Below, one piece after another: positions 7,771 through 17,147 of a stretch of DNA of 64,000 nucleotides (position 1 is the first letter of the stretch; the number at the start of each line of letters is the position of its first letter). The notes beneath the pieces are model-generated. The model saw nothing but the letters and a program-made list of their open reading frames with translations. It was not told where the DNA came from and searched no databases. This DNA comes from Kocuria marina (lineage in GTDB: Bacteria; Actinomycetota; Actinomycetes; Actinomycetales; Micrococcaceae). Both the position numbers and the translations under genes were made by a program. The DNA is taken from NCBI RefSeq assembly GCF_000786655.1, contig NZ_JROM01000058.1:104909-168908 (forward strand), written 5' to 3'.

Positions 7771-8793
7771 TCAGGGCGTGAGCAGGACCTTGACGGCCTT
7801 GCGCTCGTCCATGGCCCGGTAACCCTGGGCGGCGTCCTCGAGCGGGAGGGTCATGTCGAAGACCTTGCCCGGGTCGATGGTGCGGTCCATGATCAACCGG
7901 ATCAGCTCCGGCAGGTACCGGCGCACCGGGGCGGGACCGCCGTGCAGGTGTACGAGGCCGCCGAAGAGGTCGCGCCCCGGGAGTTTCACGTCGAAGGACA
8001 GGCCCACGAACCCCACGTGCCCTCCGGGGCGGGTGGAGTGGATGGCCTGCATCATGGATTCCTGGGTGCCCACCGCTTCGATCACGCTGTGTGCGCCCAG
8101 CCCGTCGGTGAGTTCCTTGATCTTGGCCACGCCCTCGTCCCCGCGTTCGACGACGACGTCCGTGGCGCCGAACTCCCGGGCGAGCTTCTGCCGGGACTCG
8201 TGGCGGCTCATCGCGATGATGCGTTCGGCGCCCATCTGCCGCGCGGCCAGGACGCCCATGAGGCCGACGGCGCCGTCCCCCACGACCGCGACGGTCCTAC
8301 CGGGGCCTGCCTGGGCGGCGTCTGCGGCGAACCACCCGGTGCCAAGCACGTCGGAGGCCGTGAGCAGGGAGGGGACCAGATCGGCGTCGGGCTGCCCGTC
8401 CGTGGCGACGAGCGTGCCGTCCGCGAGCGGGGTGCGCGCGTACTGCGCCTGCGTGCCGATCTCCCCGCCCACGCCCATGCCGTTGACGCAGCGGGACTGG
8501 TAGCCGGCGGTGCAGATGGGGCACGTGTTGTCGGAGATCATAAAGGAGCCGACCACGAAGTCACCGGGCGCGACCGTGGTGACCTGATCGCCGATCTGCT
8601 CCACGACACCCACGTACTCGTGGCCCATGAAGCTGCGATTGCCCTCCGGGGCACCGCGGTACGGCCACAGGTCCGAGCCGCACACGCACGCGGCCACCAC
8701 CTTGATGATCGCATCGGTGGGTTCCTGGATGACGGGGTCGTCACGGTCCTCCACTCGAACGTCCCCGGCTCCGTACATCACTACACCGCGCAT
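7771..8793 (-). CDS. Zinc-dependent medium-chain alcohol/formaldehyde-type dehydrogenase
   Basis: A 340-residue MDR-family dehydrogenase. Catalytic zinc ligands are in ACVCGSDLW and GHEYVG. The structural-zinc loop SDNTCPICTAGYQSRC carries only three of the four usual cysteines, with Asn/Asp in place of the first. The NAD(P) fold has VAVVGDGAVGLMGVLAARQMGA. The ATG at 8793 is chosen because AGGAGG precedes it by eight bases; the open frame extends further up but without a start signal. It diverges from ohrR across 184 bases containing a palindrome, so it may be part of the organic-peroxide or electrophile response. Substrate could be an alcohol or aldehyde such as formaldehyde; none can be fixed from sequence. 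Confidence 0.82.
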   Translation of the reverse strand: MRGVVMYGAGDVRVEDRDDPVIQEPTDAIIKVVAACVCGSDLWPYRGAPEGNRSFMGHEYVGVVEQIGDQVTTVAPGDFVVGSFMISDNTCPICTAGYQSRCVNGMGVGGEIGTQAQYARTPLADGTLVATDGQPDADLVPSLLTASDVLGTGWFAADAAQAGPGRTVAVVGDGAVGLMGVLAARQMGAERIIAMSRHESRQKLAREFGATDVVVERGDEGVAKIKELTDGLGAHSVIEAVGTQESMMQAIHSTRPGGHVGFVGLSFDVKLPGRDLFGGLVHLHGGPAPVRRYLPELIRLIMDRTIDPGKVFDMTLPLEDAAQGYRAMDERKAVKVLLTP

Positions 8794-8897
8794 GGCAGAT
8801 CCCTCCTGGGATGGCTTCAGAGTCCTTCGGATGACTCGTGTCTCATGACTTGTGGTGCGTGTCAGCGTACTCCTGTGCTCAGTCACCCGTTGGTGCA

Positions 8898-8908
8898 CAA
8901 CTGAGTTG
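8898..8908. promoter_or_regulatory. Candidate OhrR operator
   Basis: The palindrome CAACT-G-AGTTG lies in the divergent gap between the dehydrogenase gene and ohrR, 70 bases before ohrR. OhrR sites in other bacteria are A/T-rich palindromes of similar size, so position rather than exact sequence supports this call. Confidence 0.45.
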
Positions 8909-8977
8909 CGGACGGCAATCTTGGCCACACTCGGTAAAACCCGTGAGCCCCCGCAACGCGTCCCGTAGCATGAGCCC

Positions 8978-9403
8978 ATGGAACCCGATCTCCGCCTGGA
9001 CACGCAGCTGTGCTTCGCGTTGTACTCGGCCTCCCGCAAGGTCACCAGCGCGTACCGGGAACCCCTCAAGGACATGGGACTGACCTACCCCCAGTACCTC
9101 GTGCTGCTCGTGCTGTGGGAGAACGACCACCGCAAGGTCAACCAACTGGGCGAGGCCCTCATGCTCGACAGCGGCACCCTCTCCCCCCTGCTGCGCCGGA
9201 TGGAGGCCGCGGGTTTCGTGACCCGCCGCCGTTCCGACGAGGACGAACGATCGGTCGTCATCTCTCTCACGGACAAGGGTCGGGGCCTCGAGAAGCCCGC
9301 CGCCGGTATGCAGGAGGACCTGCTCGACAGCCTGGAGATGAGCAAGCGGGACCGGCTGTTGCTGCACGATCTGGCGCAGAAGCTGTGCCGGAGGTTGCCG
9401 TAG
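8978..9403 (+). CDS. ohrR: MarR-family organic hydroperoxide regulator OhrR
   Basis: A 141-residue winged-helix repressor closely resembling Bacillus OhrR: QLCFALYSASRKVTSAYREP contains the N-terminal sensing cysteine (Cys12). It is followed by LGLTYPQYLVLL-type dimer/helix sequence, the recognition region LDSGTLSPLLRRMEAAGF and the wing RSDEDERSVVISLTDKG. A second cysteine near the C-terminus (about Cys137) suggests a two-cysteine switch in which oxidation forms a disulfide and releases DNA. No ohr peroxidase gene is adjacent; instead the divergent neighbour is a Zn-dependent dehydrogenase. Autoregulation through the palindrome at 8898-8908 is likely. The gene is convergent with hutT. Confidence 0.85.
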   Translation: MEPDLRLDTQLCFALYSASRKVTSAYREPLKDMGLTYPQYLVLLVLWENDHRKVNQLGEALMLDSGTLSPLLRRMEAAGFVTRRRSDEDERSVVISLTDKGRGLEKPAAGMQEDLLDSLEMSKRDRLLLHDLAQKLCRRLP

Positions 9404-9460
9404 GGCGCTTCTCGGTCGCGGTGAGGTGTCGCGGGTGGTCCTGACCCGTTCGCCCCACGA

Positions 9461-9544
9461 CACCTCCGCCTGCCGTTGTGGCACGTCCGCCTGCCGGCCC
9501 GGCACCCTCGCCTACCGTCGCGGCACCTCGCGCTACTGCCGCGG
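9461..9544. repeat. Four tandem 21-base repeats across the 3' end of hutT
   Basis: Units lie at 9461-9481, 9482-9502, 9503-9523 and 9524-9544. Each begins CAC, has a central core close to CGCCTGCCG, and ends in GG; copies differ from the consensus at only a few positions. The last unit includes the stop codon and the final three codons of hutT on the minus strand. Because the period is seven codons, the units continue the HutT frame, two of them carrying TAG, so loss of the stop would add a heptad-repeat tail. Confidence 0.8.
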
Positions 9545-10993
9545 CAACTCGATGAGGGCCGTGTGGTCGTCCAGTTCCGGGCGACGTCGACCGTGGCCCC
9601 GCACGAACAGCGCGTAGCCGACGGCGAGGAGAACGAGCCACACCGCCCCGACCACGAAGGCCACCCGCGTGTCGGGGAACCAGGCGAGCAACACGGTCAC
9701 CGCGATGAGCATGCCCGTGGCGGCCCAGGAAGCCACGGGCCACAACGGCACGCGGAACTCCGACTCCGGCCGGTTCTTCTGCTTGATCTCACGGCGCATG
9801 GCGATGTGGGACAGCAGGATCATGAGCCACACGAACACCGTGGCGAACGTGGCGATCGACGCGATGATCAAGAACACGTCCTCGGGGATCACGGCGTTGA
9901 GAACGGCTCCGATCGCCAGCGCGACGGCCATGACCACCACGGTCAACCAGGGAACCCCGTTACGGGACACCTTCATGAAGGCCCGAGGAGCCTGCCCCTG
10001 CTCCGCGAGTCCGAACAGCATGCGGCCGGCCCCGAAGGTGTCCGCGTTGATCGCGGAGATGGCCGCCACGATCACCACGATGTTGAGGATGGTCGGTGCC
10101 GCGGGGATCCCGAGCGCGGAGAAGATCTGCACGAACGGGCTCGCCTCACCGGTGATCTGGGTCCACGGGACCAGGGACATGATGACGACCATCGTGCCCA
10201 CGTAGAACAGGAGGATGCGCGCGGGGACGGCATTGACCGCCCGGGGGATGGAACGTTTGGGATCCCCCGCTTCCCCCGCGGTGATGCCGATGGTCTCGAT
10301 GCCTCCGAAGGCGAACACCACCACGGCCAGCGCGGCCAGCAGGCCCGCCACGCCGGTGGGCATGAACCCCCCGTGCGCGACGAGGTTGCCCACGCCCGCG
10401 GATTCCCCCGGGGCGAAGGACACGCCGATGACCATCAGCACGATCCCGCCGGTGATCATGGCCAGGATGGCACCGACCTTCACGATGGTGAGCCAGAACT
10501 CCAGCTCACCGAAGATCTTGACGTTACGGGTGTTGATCGCGGCGATGAACAGGATCACGGCGCTGACCCAGATCCAGCGCGGGGTGTCCGGGAACCAGAA
10601 GCCCATGTACACACCGAACGCGGTGACGTCCGCGATGGCCACCACGATCATCTCGAAGACGAACGTCCACCCCGTCACGAATCCGGCGAAGGGTCCCAGG
10701 TAGCGCGCGGCGTACTGCCCGAAGGAACCCGGCACGGGGTGACGGACCGCCATCTCACCGAGCGCTCGCATGACCATGTACACGGCCGCGCCCGCCAGGA
10801 GGTAGGCGAGGATCACCGCAGGCCCGGCCTTCTGGATGGCCGTCGCGGAACCGTAGAACAGACCCGTGCCGATCGCCGATCCCAGGGCGATGAACTGGAT
10901 GTGGCGCATGTTCAGCCCACGGGACAGGGCCGGGCCGCGCTCGCCCGTGTCGGAGGAACGCCCGGCGGGTGGAACGGTGGTGGTCCTACGCAT
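9533..10993 (-). CDS. hutT: Amino-acid permease, probable histidine transporter
   Basis: A 486-residue APC-superfamily permease with about 12 transmembrane helices. The start of helix 1 reads [24 protein letters not shown], the classical substrate-binding G-S-A-I-G-T-G motif of the ProY/GabP/HutT group, and [18 protein letters not shown] follows helix 2-3. It overlaps the end of hutG by eight bases and is preceded by GGGAG, so the two are translationally linked in one leftward unit. That context, beside a complete hut pathway, makes histidine (or urocanate) the likely substrate; the sequence itself would also allow proline or GABA. The C-terminal codons lie in a tandem repeat. Confidence 0.8.
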   Translation of the reverse strand: MRRTTTVPPAGRSSDTGERGPALSRGLNMRHIQFIALGSAIGTGLFYGSATAIQKAGPAVILAYLLAGAAVYMVMRALGEMAVRHPVPGSFGQYAARYLGPFAGFVTGWTFVFEMIVVAIADVTAFGVYMGFWFPDTPRWIWVSAVILFIAAINTRNVKIFGELEFWLTIVKVGAILAMITGGIVLMVIGVSFAPGESAGVGNLVAHGGFMPTGVAGLLAALAVVVFAFGGIETIGITAGEAGDPKRSIPRAVNAVPARILLFYVGTMVVIMSLVPWTQITGEASPFVQIFSALGIPAAPTILNIVVIVAAISAINADTFGAGRMLFGLAEQGQAPRAFMKVSRNGVPWLTVVVMAVALAIGAVLNAVIPEDVFLIIASIATFATVFVWLMILLSHIAMRREIKQKNRPESEFRVPLWPVASWAATGMLIAVTVLLAWFPDTRVAFVVGAVWLVLLAVGYALFVRGHGRRRPELDDHTALIELPRQ

Positions 10994-11999
10994 GATCGTC
11001 TCCCGAGTTCTCGTGGTTGAGTGCGTCGCACGGTGCCGTCACGGCGTCGTGGACGAGTGTGGTGATCAGCCGAGCGGCGGTGCGCGCGGTGCGCCCGTCC
11101 ACATCGAGTGCCGGTAGCAGTTCGACCACGTCCACCAGCGCGAGCTTCCCGCTACGGGCCACGCGCCGGCAGATCTCCTGGATGACCTCCAGGGACACCC
11201 CGTATCCCGCGGGCGCACTGACACCCGGGGCCACGGCAGCGGGGAGCACGTCCAGGTCGATGCTCAGGTGCACGGCGTCCACGCGAGCGAGCATGCGGTC
11301 CACGGTTTCCAGCACGCCGTCCAGGTTCCGGAGGGAGCACTGTTCGTCCGTGAGGTACTCGACCCCCAGCTCCCCGGCCGTGCGGAACAGCACCCCGGTG
11401 TTGTTGGGTTCGCTGATCCCCAGCACCGTGTAGTCGAACTCCCGCCCGGCGGCCTGATCCGCACGGGCCATCTGCAGGAACGGCGTGCCGGAGGACGGTT
11501 CGTCCGCGTCTCGCAGGTCGAAGTGCGCGTCCAGGTTCAGCACGCCCACGTGCTTGCCGGCGAGGCGCTGACTGCGGGTGCGGCCCAGGTAACTGCCCCA
11601 CGCGGTGTCGTGCCCACCGCCCAGGACCACCACGGGATGGCCCGTGTCCAGCAGGGCCGCCACGCTGTGGCCCAGGGTGTCCTGACCGTCCTCGAGATCC
11701 CGGTCCGGGACCAACACGGTCCCCGCGTCGTGCACCACGAAGTCCGCGTGCAGGGCCAGCGGGGCGAGCGCGGCTCGCAGCGCGTCGGGGCCTTTCGACG
11801 CTCCCACCCGGCCCTTGTTCCGGCGCACGCCTTCGTCGCACGAGAAACCGATGAGCTCGACGCCGGACGCGTCCTTCCCGGCGGACGTCGCCGCGTCGTC
11901 GGCGATCCTCTGGTGCCAACGCGCGTGCTCGGGGGTGTCACCGTCGGTCCTGCCGCGCCACACGGAGGGGTCCGGTGGTGTGATTCGGGTGCTCGTCAT
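10986..11999 (-). CDS. hutG: Formimidoylglutamase (HutG)
   Basis: A 337-residue arginase/ureohydrolase-family enzyme that splits N-formimidoyl-L-glutamate into glutamate and formamide. The Mn-binding motifs are intact: [19 protein letters not shown] (Asp-x-His-x-Asp) and [14 protein letters not shown] (Asp-x-Asp). The start ATG 11999 was preferred to an upstream ATG because GGAAGGA lies six bases before it. It is the first gene of a leftward hutG-hutT unit, divergent from the IclR regulator, with a palindromic operator in the shared gap. Use of HutG means the formimino group leaves as formamide rather than through N-formylglutamate, which fits the fmdA formamidase gene found downstream of hutH. 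Confidence 0.9.
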   Translation of the reverse strand: MTSTRITPPDPSVWRGRTDGDTPEHARWHQRIADDAATSAGKDASGVELIGFSCDEGVRRNKGRVGASKGPDALRAALAPLALHADFVVHDAGTVLVPDRDLEDGQDTLGHSVAALLDTGHPVVVLGGGHDTAWGSYLGRTRSQRLAGKHVGVLNLDAHFDLRDADEPSSGTPFLQMARADQAAGREFDYTVLGISEPNNTGVLFRTAGELGVEYLTDEQCSLRNLDGVLETVDRMLARVDAVHLSIDLDVLPAAVAPGVSAPAGYGVSLEVIQEICRRVARSGKLALVDVVELLPALDVDGRTARTAARLITTLVHDAVTAPCDALNHENSGDDHA

Positions 12000-12121
12000 G
12001 CAGCGTCCTTCCCCGCGATGCCACCCGCCAGGCGCAACGCAGTGTTCGCGTGTGATCTGAATTACGATTCCCTCCACCCAAGCCCACCACCGGGAATCAC
12101 GGGGTACTCGCGGAACAGATA

Positions 12122-12141
12122 TTGTCTGGTATTCCAGACAA
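12122..12141. promoter_or_regulatory. Palindromic operator of the hut regulator, copy 1
   Basis: TTGTCTGG and CCAGACAA are perfect inverted arms around TATT. It lies in the divergent gap between hutG and the IclR gene, 36 bases before the latter. A second copy with the same core is placed before hutU (13879-13894), so this is very probably the binding site of the IclR protein. Confidence 0.8.
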
Positions 12142-12177
12142 GACGTTGAGAAGCCTCACCACCGGAAGGGGAGCCCT

Positions 12178-12963
12178 ATGGCCGGAACCAAGGTGCCCGC
12201 AGCCCAGAACACACTGCGGATCCTGCGCTTCCTGGCCTCACGCCGGGGCCCGGTGTCCGCGTCGTCGATCGCCACGGCCCTGGAGCTGCCCCGCTCCTCC
12301 GTGTACCACCTGCTCACGGTCATGACGGAGCAGGGGTTCGTGGTGCACCTGCCCGAGGAGCGGCTGTACGGGCTGGGGATCGCGGCCTTCGAGCTCTCCT
12401 CCGCCTACACCCGGCAGGACCCCATGGCGCGACTGGGTGAGCCGCTGCTGCGTTCGCTCGTGGACACCGTGGGCGAGAACGCACACCTGGCCGTCATGCA
12501 CGGCCGGGACGTCGTCTACGTGGTCGAGGAGCGGGCGCCGTACAAACCGTCGCTCGTGACCAATGTGGGCGTGCGCGTCCCGGCGCACCTCACGGCCAGC
12601 GGGCGCTCGATGCTGGCCGATCTGCCCGCCGCCCAGGTGCGGGCGCTCTACCCGGATCGGGCATCGTTCGCCTCCCGCTGGGAGAGCACGGTCATCACGA
12701 CACCGACCCAGCTGCGCGCCGAGCTGGAGCGCACACGCGCCCGCGGCTGGGCCGTCGAGGAAGGGGATGTGACGCCGAACTTCGCCTCCGTGGCGGTTGC
12801 CGCGCACGATCACCGCGGCCTCCCGGTGGCCGCCGTGACCCTCACCTTCCTGGGCCACCGCACGGACGAGGACCGCCGGGCGGAGCTGGTCGCACAATTA
12901 CGGCGCACCGCGGACACACTGACCAGGCGATTGCACGGGGCGGCACCGGCGACGGACCACTGA
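12178..12963 (+). CDS. IclR-family regulator, probable hut repressor
   Basis: A 261-residue IclR-type regulator. The N-terminal winged helix (residues 8-65) reads NTLRILRFLASRRGPVSASSIATALELPRSSVYHLL, and the effector-binding GAF-like domain includes NAHLAVMHGRDVVYVVEE, PAHLTASGRSMLADL and the C-terminal VAVAAHDHRGLPVAAVTL. GGGGAG precedes the ATG by five bases. It diverges from hutGT and is followed by the ZIP gene and hutUIH on the same strand. Two copies of one palindrome, at its own promoter and before hutU, indicate that it controls both units. The effector is likely histidine, urocanate or a later intermediate, but this is inference. Confidence 0.85.
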   Translation: MAGTKVPAAQNTLRILRFLASRRGPVSASSIATALELPRSSVYHLLTVMTEQGFVVHLPEERLYGLGIAAFELSSAYTRQDPMARLGEPLLRSLVDTVGENAHLAVMHGRDVVYVVEERAPYKPSLVTNVGVRVPAHLTASGRSMLADLPAAQVRALYPDRASFASRWESTVITTPTQLRAELERTRARGWAVEEGDVTPNFASVAVAAHDHRGLPVAAVTLTFLGHRTDEDRRAELVAQLRRTADTLTRRLHGAAPATDH

Positions 12964-13077
12964 CCGTCGGCGGGCATGCGTCGGTGCCCCCGGCCGCAGC
13001 CACGTCCCCTCGCGACCGTGGAGGGACCGGGAAATGGCTCTGGTACTTCGTCGCCCTAATCGACAAGAATTACTCCC

Positions 13078-13839
13078 ATGGTCATGTCACTGTTGTGGGG
13101 TTTCGTCGCCGCCGTCTCGCTGTTCATCGGCGCTGTCCTGGGCGTGCTTCGGAAGTGGCCCGACCGCCTCGTGGGATCGGTGCTCGCCTTCGGCGGCGGC
13201 GCGTTGATCGCCAGCATCTCCTTCGAACTCGCGGAGGAGGGTCTCAGCACCGGCGGCCCGGTCGCGGTGGGAGTGGGATTGGCGATCGGCGCGTTGGTCT
13301 ACTTCACCGCCAACAAGATCGTGGAGAACGCCGGTACAAGTGGTTCCATGCACGGCCTGTTCCACCACCGGACCACCACGTCCTCATCCCGCGGACAACG
13401 CAGGGCCGCCGGCGGTACGTCCCTGGCGTTGGGTGCCTTCCTCGACGGGATCCCCGAACAAGCCGTTCTGGGGATCGGCCTGGCGGCCGGGGAGGGAGTC
13501 AGCGTGGCATTGCTCATCGCGATCTTCGTCTCCAACCTGCCCGAAGCCATCGGCTCCGCCAGTGACATGCGTTCCTCCGGCACCCCTCGCTCGAAGATCC
13601 TGCTGCTCTGGGCGGGGGTCACCGCGGTGTGCGCCCTGGCCACCCTGGGCGGCTTCCTCGCCGCGGACCTGGCCACGGGGTCGCTGCGGGCAGCGGTCAA
13701 CGGTTTCGCCGCCGGCGCGCTGTTGGTCATGCTCACCGATTCGCTCGTACCGGAAGCGCGCGAGAAGGCCGGGGAGCTGGCCGGGTTGATCACCGTTCTG
13801 GGCTTCGCCCTCGCGGCCGGGCTGTCCCTGCTGAGCTGA
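13078..13839 (+). CDS. ZIP-family divalent metal transporter
   Basis: A 253-residue membrane protein of the ZIP (zinc/iron permease, ZupT-like) family with about eight helices. The metal-path motifs are seen in LGAFLDGIPEQAVLGIG (helix 4 region) and IFVSNLPEAIGSASDM (helix 5 region), with a His-containing cytoplasmic loop HGLFHHRTTT between helices 3 and 4. A third acidic/Pro motif, MLTDSLVPEA, is near the end. It imports or exchanges Zn, Fe or Mn; the metal is not decidable. The start lacks a clear SD and an in-frame ATG two codons later is possible. The gene sits inside the hut cluster between its regulator and hutU, which suggests a link between histidine breakdown and metal supply. Confidence 0.82.
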   Translation: MVMSLLWGFVAAVSLFIGAVLGVLRKWPDRLVGSVLAFGGGALIASISFELAEEGLSTGGPVAVGVGLAIGALVYFTANKIVENAGTSGSMHGLFHHRTTTSSSRGQRRAAGGTSLALGAFLDGIPEQAVLGIGLAAGEGVSVALLIAIFVSNLPEAIGSASDMRSSGTPRSKILLLWAGVTAVCALATLGGFLAADLATGSLRAAVNGFAAGALLVMLTDSLVPEAREKAGELAGLITVLGFALAAGLSLLS

Positions 13840-13878
13840 CCCTCCCGCCGACGGCGGTGGTTCCCAGGGAACCCGGGC

Positions 13879-13894
13879 GTCTGGTATCCCAGAC
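13879..13894 (+). promoter_or_regulatory. Palindromic operator of the hut regulator, copy 2
   Basis: GTCTGG and CCAGAC are inverted around TATC, the same core as the site at 12122-12141 (shared string GTCTGGTAT). It lies 40 bases after the ZIP gene and 108 bases before hutU, implying a separate regulated promoter for hutUIH. Confidence 0.8.
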
Positions 13895-14001
13895 ACAACC
13901 CCTTCCAGGGCCCGTGATCGGCATCACTGTCCGTGGTGCCATGGATGCATTCCCCGTCCGCGCCGCAAGGTCCGGACCGATTCGCCCCTGGAGGAGCACC
14001 C

Positions 14002-15720
14002 ATGGCACTACCCAATGCCCGCCCCGTCCGCGCGCCACGCGGTACCGAGATCAGTGCCAAGAGTTGGCAGACCGAGGCGCCCCTGCGGATGCTCATGAAC
14101 AACCTGGACCCGGAGGTCGCGGAGCGCCCCGACGATCTCGTGGTCTACGGAGGCACCGGCCGCGCAGCCCGCAGCTGGGAGGCGTTCGACGCCATCATCG
14201 AGACCCTGCGTGAGCTGGAGGAGGACGAGACCCTGCTCGTGCAGTCCGGCAAGCCCGTGGGTGTCCTGCGCACCCACAAGTGGGCCCCGCGCGTGCTGAT
14301 CGCCAACTCCAACCTCGTGGGCGACTGGGCCACGTGGCCCGAGTTCCGCAAGCTCGAGGACGAGGGCCTCATGATGTACGGCCAGATGACCGCGGGGTCC
14401 TGGATCTACATCGCCACGCAGGGCATCCTGCAGGGCACGTACGAGACCTTCTACGCCGTCGCCCGCAAGATGTACGAGGACGGCCGCCTGAACGAACCCA
14501 CCCTGGCCGGGACCCTGACCATCACCGGCGGGTGCGGCGGCATGGGAGGCGCGCAGCCGCTCGCCGTGACGTTGAACGGGGGCGCGTGCCTCGTCGTCGA
14601 CGTGGACGAGACCCGCCTGAAGCGGCGCCAGTCCAAGCGCTACCTGGACGAGGTGGAGACGGACCTGGATGCCGCGCTGGAGAAGGTCAATGCCGCCAAG
14701 GCTGAGCGTCGCGCGCTGTCGGTGGGCTACGTGGGCAACGCGGCGGACGTGTTCCCGGAGTTGCTACGGCGTCATCGCGCGGGTGAGATCTCCGTGGACG
14801 TCGTCACGGACCAGACCTCCGCGCACGATCCCCTGTCCTACCTGCCCACCGAGTTCACCGTGGAGCAGTGGGATGCCGAGGCCAAGGCCGATCCCATCGG
14901 GTTCACCAAGAAGGCCCAGGAGGCCATGGCCGCGCAGGTCCAGGCCATGGTGGAGTTCCAGGACGAGGGCGCCGAGGTCTTCGACTACGGCAACTCCATC
15001 CGCGACGAGGCCCGTCACGCCGGGTACACCCGCGCCTTCGAGTTCCCCGGCTTCGTCCCGGCGTACATCCGCCCGCTGTTCTGCGAGGGTCTCGGCCCGT
15101 TCCGCTGGGTCGCGCTGTCGGGTGATCCCAAGGACATCGAGGTCACGGACGCCGCGATCAAGGAGCTGTTCCCCGACAACAAGCACCTGCACGAATGGAT
15201 CGACGCCGCCCAGGAGCACGTGGAGTTCGAGGGCCTGCCCGCGCGGATCTGCTGGCTCGGCTACGGCGAGCGCCACAAGGCGGGTCTGCTGTTCAACCGG
15301 CTCGTGGCGGAGGGCAAGGTCTCCGCGCCCATCGTGATCGGGCGCGACCACCTGGATTCCGGTTCGGTGGCCTCCCCCTACCGCGAGACCGAGTCCATGA
15401 AGGACGGTTCGGACGCCATTGCGGACTGGCCGCTGCTCAACGCACTCACCGCGGCGTCCTCCGGTGCCACGTGGGTGTCCATCCACCACGGCGGTGGCGT
15501 GGGCATCGGGCGTTCCATCCACGCGGGTCAGGTCTCCGTGGCGGACGGCACCGATCTCGCGGCGCAGAAGCTCGAGCGCCTGCTCACCAACGACCCCGGC
15601 ATGGGGGTGATCCGCCACGCGGACGCGGGTTACGAGCGTGCCGTCCAGGTGGCCGACGAGCGCGGGGTCAACATTCCCATGCACAACGACCTGCAGGCCA
15701 CCCGTCAGGCGCAGCGATGA
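14002..15720 (+). CDS. hutU: Urocanate hydratase
   Basis: A 572-residue urocanase, the second step of histidine breakdown, which adds water to urocanate using tightly bound NAD as electrophile. Recognisable segments include [37 protein letters not shown], the NAD loop [20 protein letters not shown], the catalytic region [18 protein letters not shown] with the conserved Cys, and [19 protein letters not shown] near the end. The length matches the family. ATG 14002 was chosen because GGAGGAG lies just upstream; the frame is open further up. Its stop overlaps the hutI start (ATGA), giving translational coupling. A regulator palindrome precedes the gene. Confidence 0.95.
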   Translation: MALPNARPVRAPRGTEISAKSWQTEAPLRMLMNNLDPEVAERPDDLVVYGGTGRAARSWEAFDAIIETLRELEEDETLLVQSGKPVGVLRTHKWAPRVLIANSNLVGDWATWPEFRKLEDEGLMMYGQMTAGSWIYIATQGILQGTYETFYAVARKMYEDGRLNEPTLAGTLTITGGCGGMGGAQPLAVTLNGGACLVVDVDETRLKRRQSKRYLDEVETDLDAALEKVNAAKAERRALSVGYVGNAADVFPELLRRHRAGEISVDVVTDQTSAHDPLSYLPTEFTVEQWDAEAKADPIGFTKKAQEAMAAQVQAMVEFQDEGAEVFDYGNSIRDEARHAGYTRAFEFPGFVPAYIRPLFCEGLGPFRWVALSGDPKDIEVTDAAIKELFPDNKHLHEWIDAAQEHVEFEGLPARICWLGYGERHKAGLLFNRLVAEGKVSAPIVIGRDHLDSGSVASPYRETESMKDGSDAIADWPLLNALTAASSGATWVSIHHGGGVGIGRSIHAGQVSVADGTDLAAQKLERLLTNDPGMGVIRHADAGYERAVQVADERGVNIPMHNDLQATRQAQR

Positions 15721-17018
15721 ACGAGCGTCACACCTCGCCCCGCCCCGCCGCCTCCCCCAGTGCGGTTGACGACGTCGCTCGCGGCCGGAGCGCGGACGGT
15801 CACCCGGGTGCCGGGCCGTCCACCCCCGGCCCGGGAACGGGAGGATCCGAGCTGATCACCGGGATCGGTGAGTTGCACACCGTGGACCCCGCTCGAGGTG
15901 AGGATGCCGTGCTGCGGGACGCCGCCGTCGTCGTCGAGAACGGGGTGATCGCCTGGGTGGGGCCCGCCGCCGAGGCACCCGCGGCGGACCGCGCCGTGGA
16001 CCTCGAGGGCCGGGCGGTGCTGCCGGGTTGGGTGGATTCCCACACGCACCTGGTGTTCGCCGGGGATCGCGGCGAGGAGTTCGCGGCGCGGATGGCCGGG
16101 CAGGCCTACGCGGCGGGAGGCATCGGCGTCACCACCCGGGCCACGCGGGAGGCCGACGACGAGACCCTGCGCGGTCTCGTCGCCCACCGGGTGGCCGACG
16201 CCGTGGCCGGTGGCACCACGTACCTCGAGACCAAGACGGGCTACGGCCTGGACGTGGAGCAAGAGCTGCGCGCGGCCAGGATCGCAGCGGAAGCGGCGGA
16301 CGACGTCACCTACCTGGGCGCTCACCTGGTGCCCGAGGGTGTGGACCCGGACGAGTACGTGGCCACGGTGTGCGGGCCCATGCTCGAGGCCGTGGCCCCG
16401 TACGCGCAGTGGGCGGACGTGTTCTGCGAGCGCGGCGCGTTCACCCCCGAGCAATCCCGGATGGTGCTGGAAGCCTGCCGGGACGCGGGGCTCGGACTGC
16501 GGGTGCACGGCAACCAGCTGGGCCCCGGTGAGGGCGTGGCCCTGGCCGTGGAGCTGGGTGCCGCGTCCGTGGATCACTGCAACTTCCTCTCGAACGCGGA
16601 CATCGCCGCGCTCGCGGGTTCGGACACCGTGGCCACCGTGCTGCCGGCGTGCGACCTTTCCACCCGAGCACCGCTGGCTCCGGCCCGTGAGCTGCTCGAC
16701 GCGGGCGCCACTGTGGCGATCGCGTCCAACTGCAACCCCGGGACCAGCTACACGACCTCCATGAACTTCTGCGTGGCCACCGCGGTGCTGCAGATGCACC
16801 TCACGGTGGACGAGGCGATCCGCGCGGCCACCCTGGGCGGCGCGAAGGCGTTGCGTCGGGATGTCTCCGCACCGGGGCGGCCCGCCGTGGGCCACATCGC
16901 GGTGGGAACGCGCGCGGATCTCCACGTGCTGGACGCCCCGCACGCGGTCCACCTGGCTTACCGCCCCGGCATGCCCCTCACCTGGGGCGTGTGGCGGGCG
17001 GGCCGCCGGGAGCTCTGA
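15717..17018 (+). CDS. hutI: Imidazolonepropionase
   Basis: A 433-residue amidohydrolase-family enzyme that opens the ring of imidazolone propionate to give formimidoylglutamate. Metal ligands are visible as [30 protein letters not shown] and [10 protein letters not shown]; the substrate Tyr region is [13 protein letters not shown]. The first roughly 45 residues are a Pro/Gly/Ser-rich extension not needed for the fold. It is possible that translation also begins further in, but the ATG at 15717 forms a clean ATGA overlap with hutU. The enzyme needs Zn or Fe, which gives a reason for a metal transporter nearby. A gap of 129 bases without clear structure separates it from hutH. Confidence 0.93.
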   Translation: MNERHTSPRPAASPSAVDDVARGRSADGHPGAGPSTPGPGTGGSELITGIGELHTVDPARGEDAVLRDAAVVVENGVIAWVGPAAEAPAADRAVDLEGRAVLPGWVDSHTHLVFAGDRGEEFAARMAGQAYAAGGIGVTTRATREADDETLRGLVAHRVADAVAGGTTYLETKTGYGLDVEQELRAARIAAEAADDVTYLGAHLVPEGVDPDEYVATVCGPMLEAVAPYAQWADVFCERGAFTPEQSRMVLEACRDAGLGLRVHGNQLGPGEGVALAVELGAASVDHCNFLSNADIAALAGSDTVATVLPACDLSTRAPLAPARELLDAGATVAIASNCNPGTSYTTSMNFCVATAVLQMHLTVDEAIRAATLGGAKALRRDVSAPGRPAVGHIAVGTRADLHVLDAPHAVHLAYRPGMPLTWGVWRAGRREL

Positions 17019-17147
17019 CTGCGCTTTCCCCGAGCTCCTACGCCAGGCCTCCTCATCGCCACACCCCTCGTGCGGTTGCTGACCTAGTCACGCACCGACC
17101 GCATCTGCACCCCCAGCCACGACCTCCCACCGAAGGGAACACTTCAC

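Noticed and set aside
9476..11020. A 514-codon plus-strand frame rich in His, Asp and Gly
   Set aside because: Antisense to hutT; composition is that of a mirrored hydrophobic gene.
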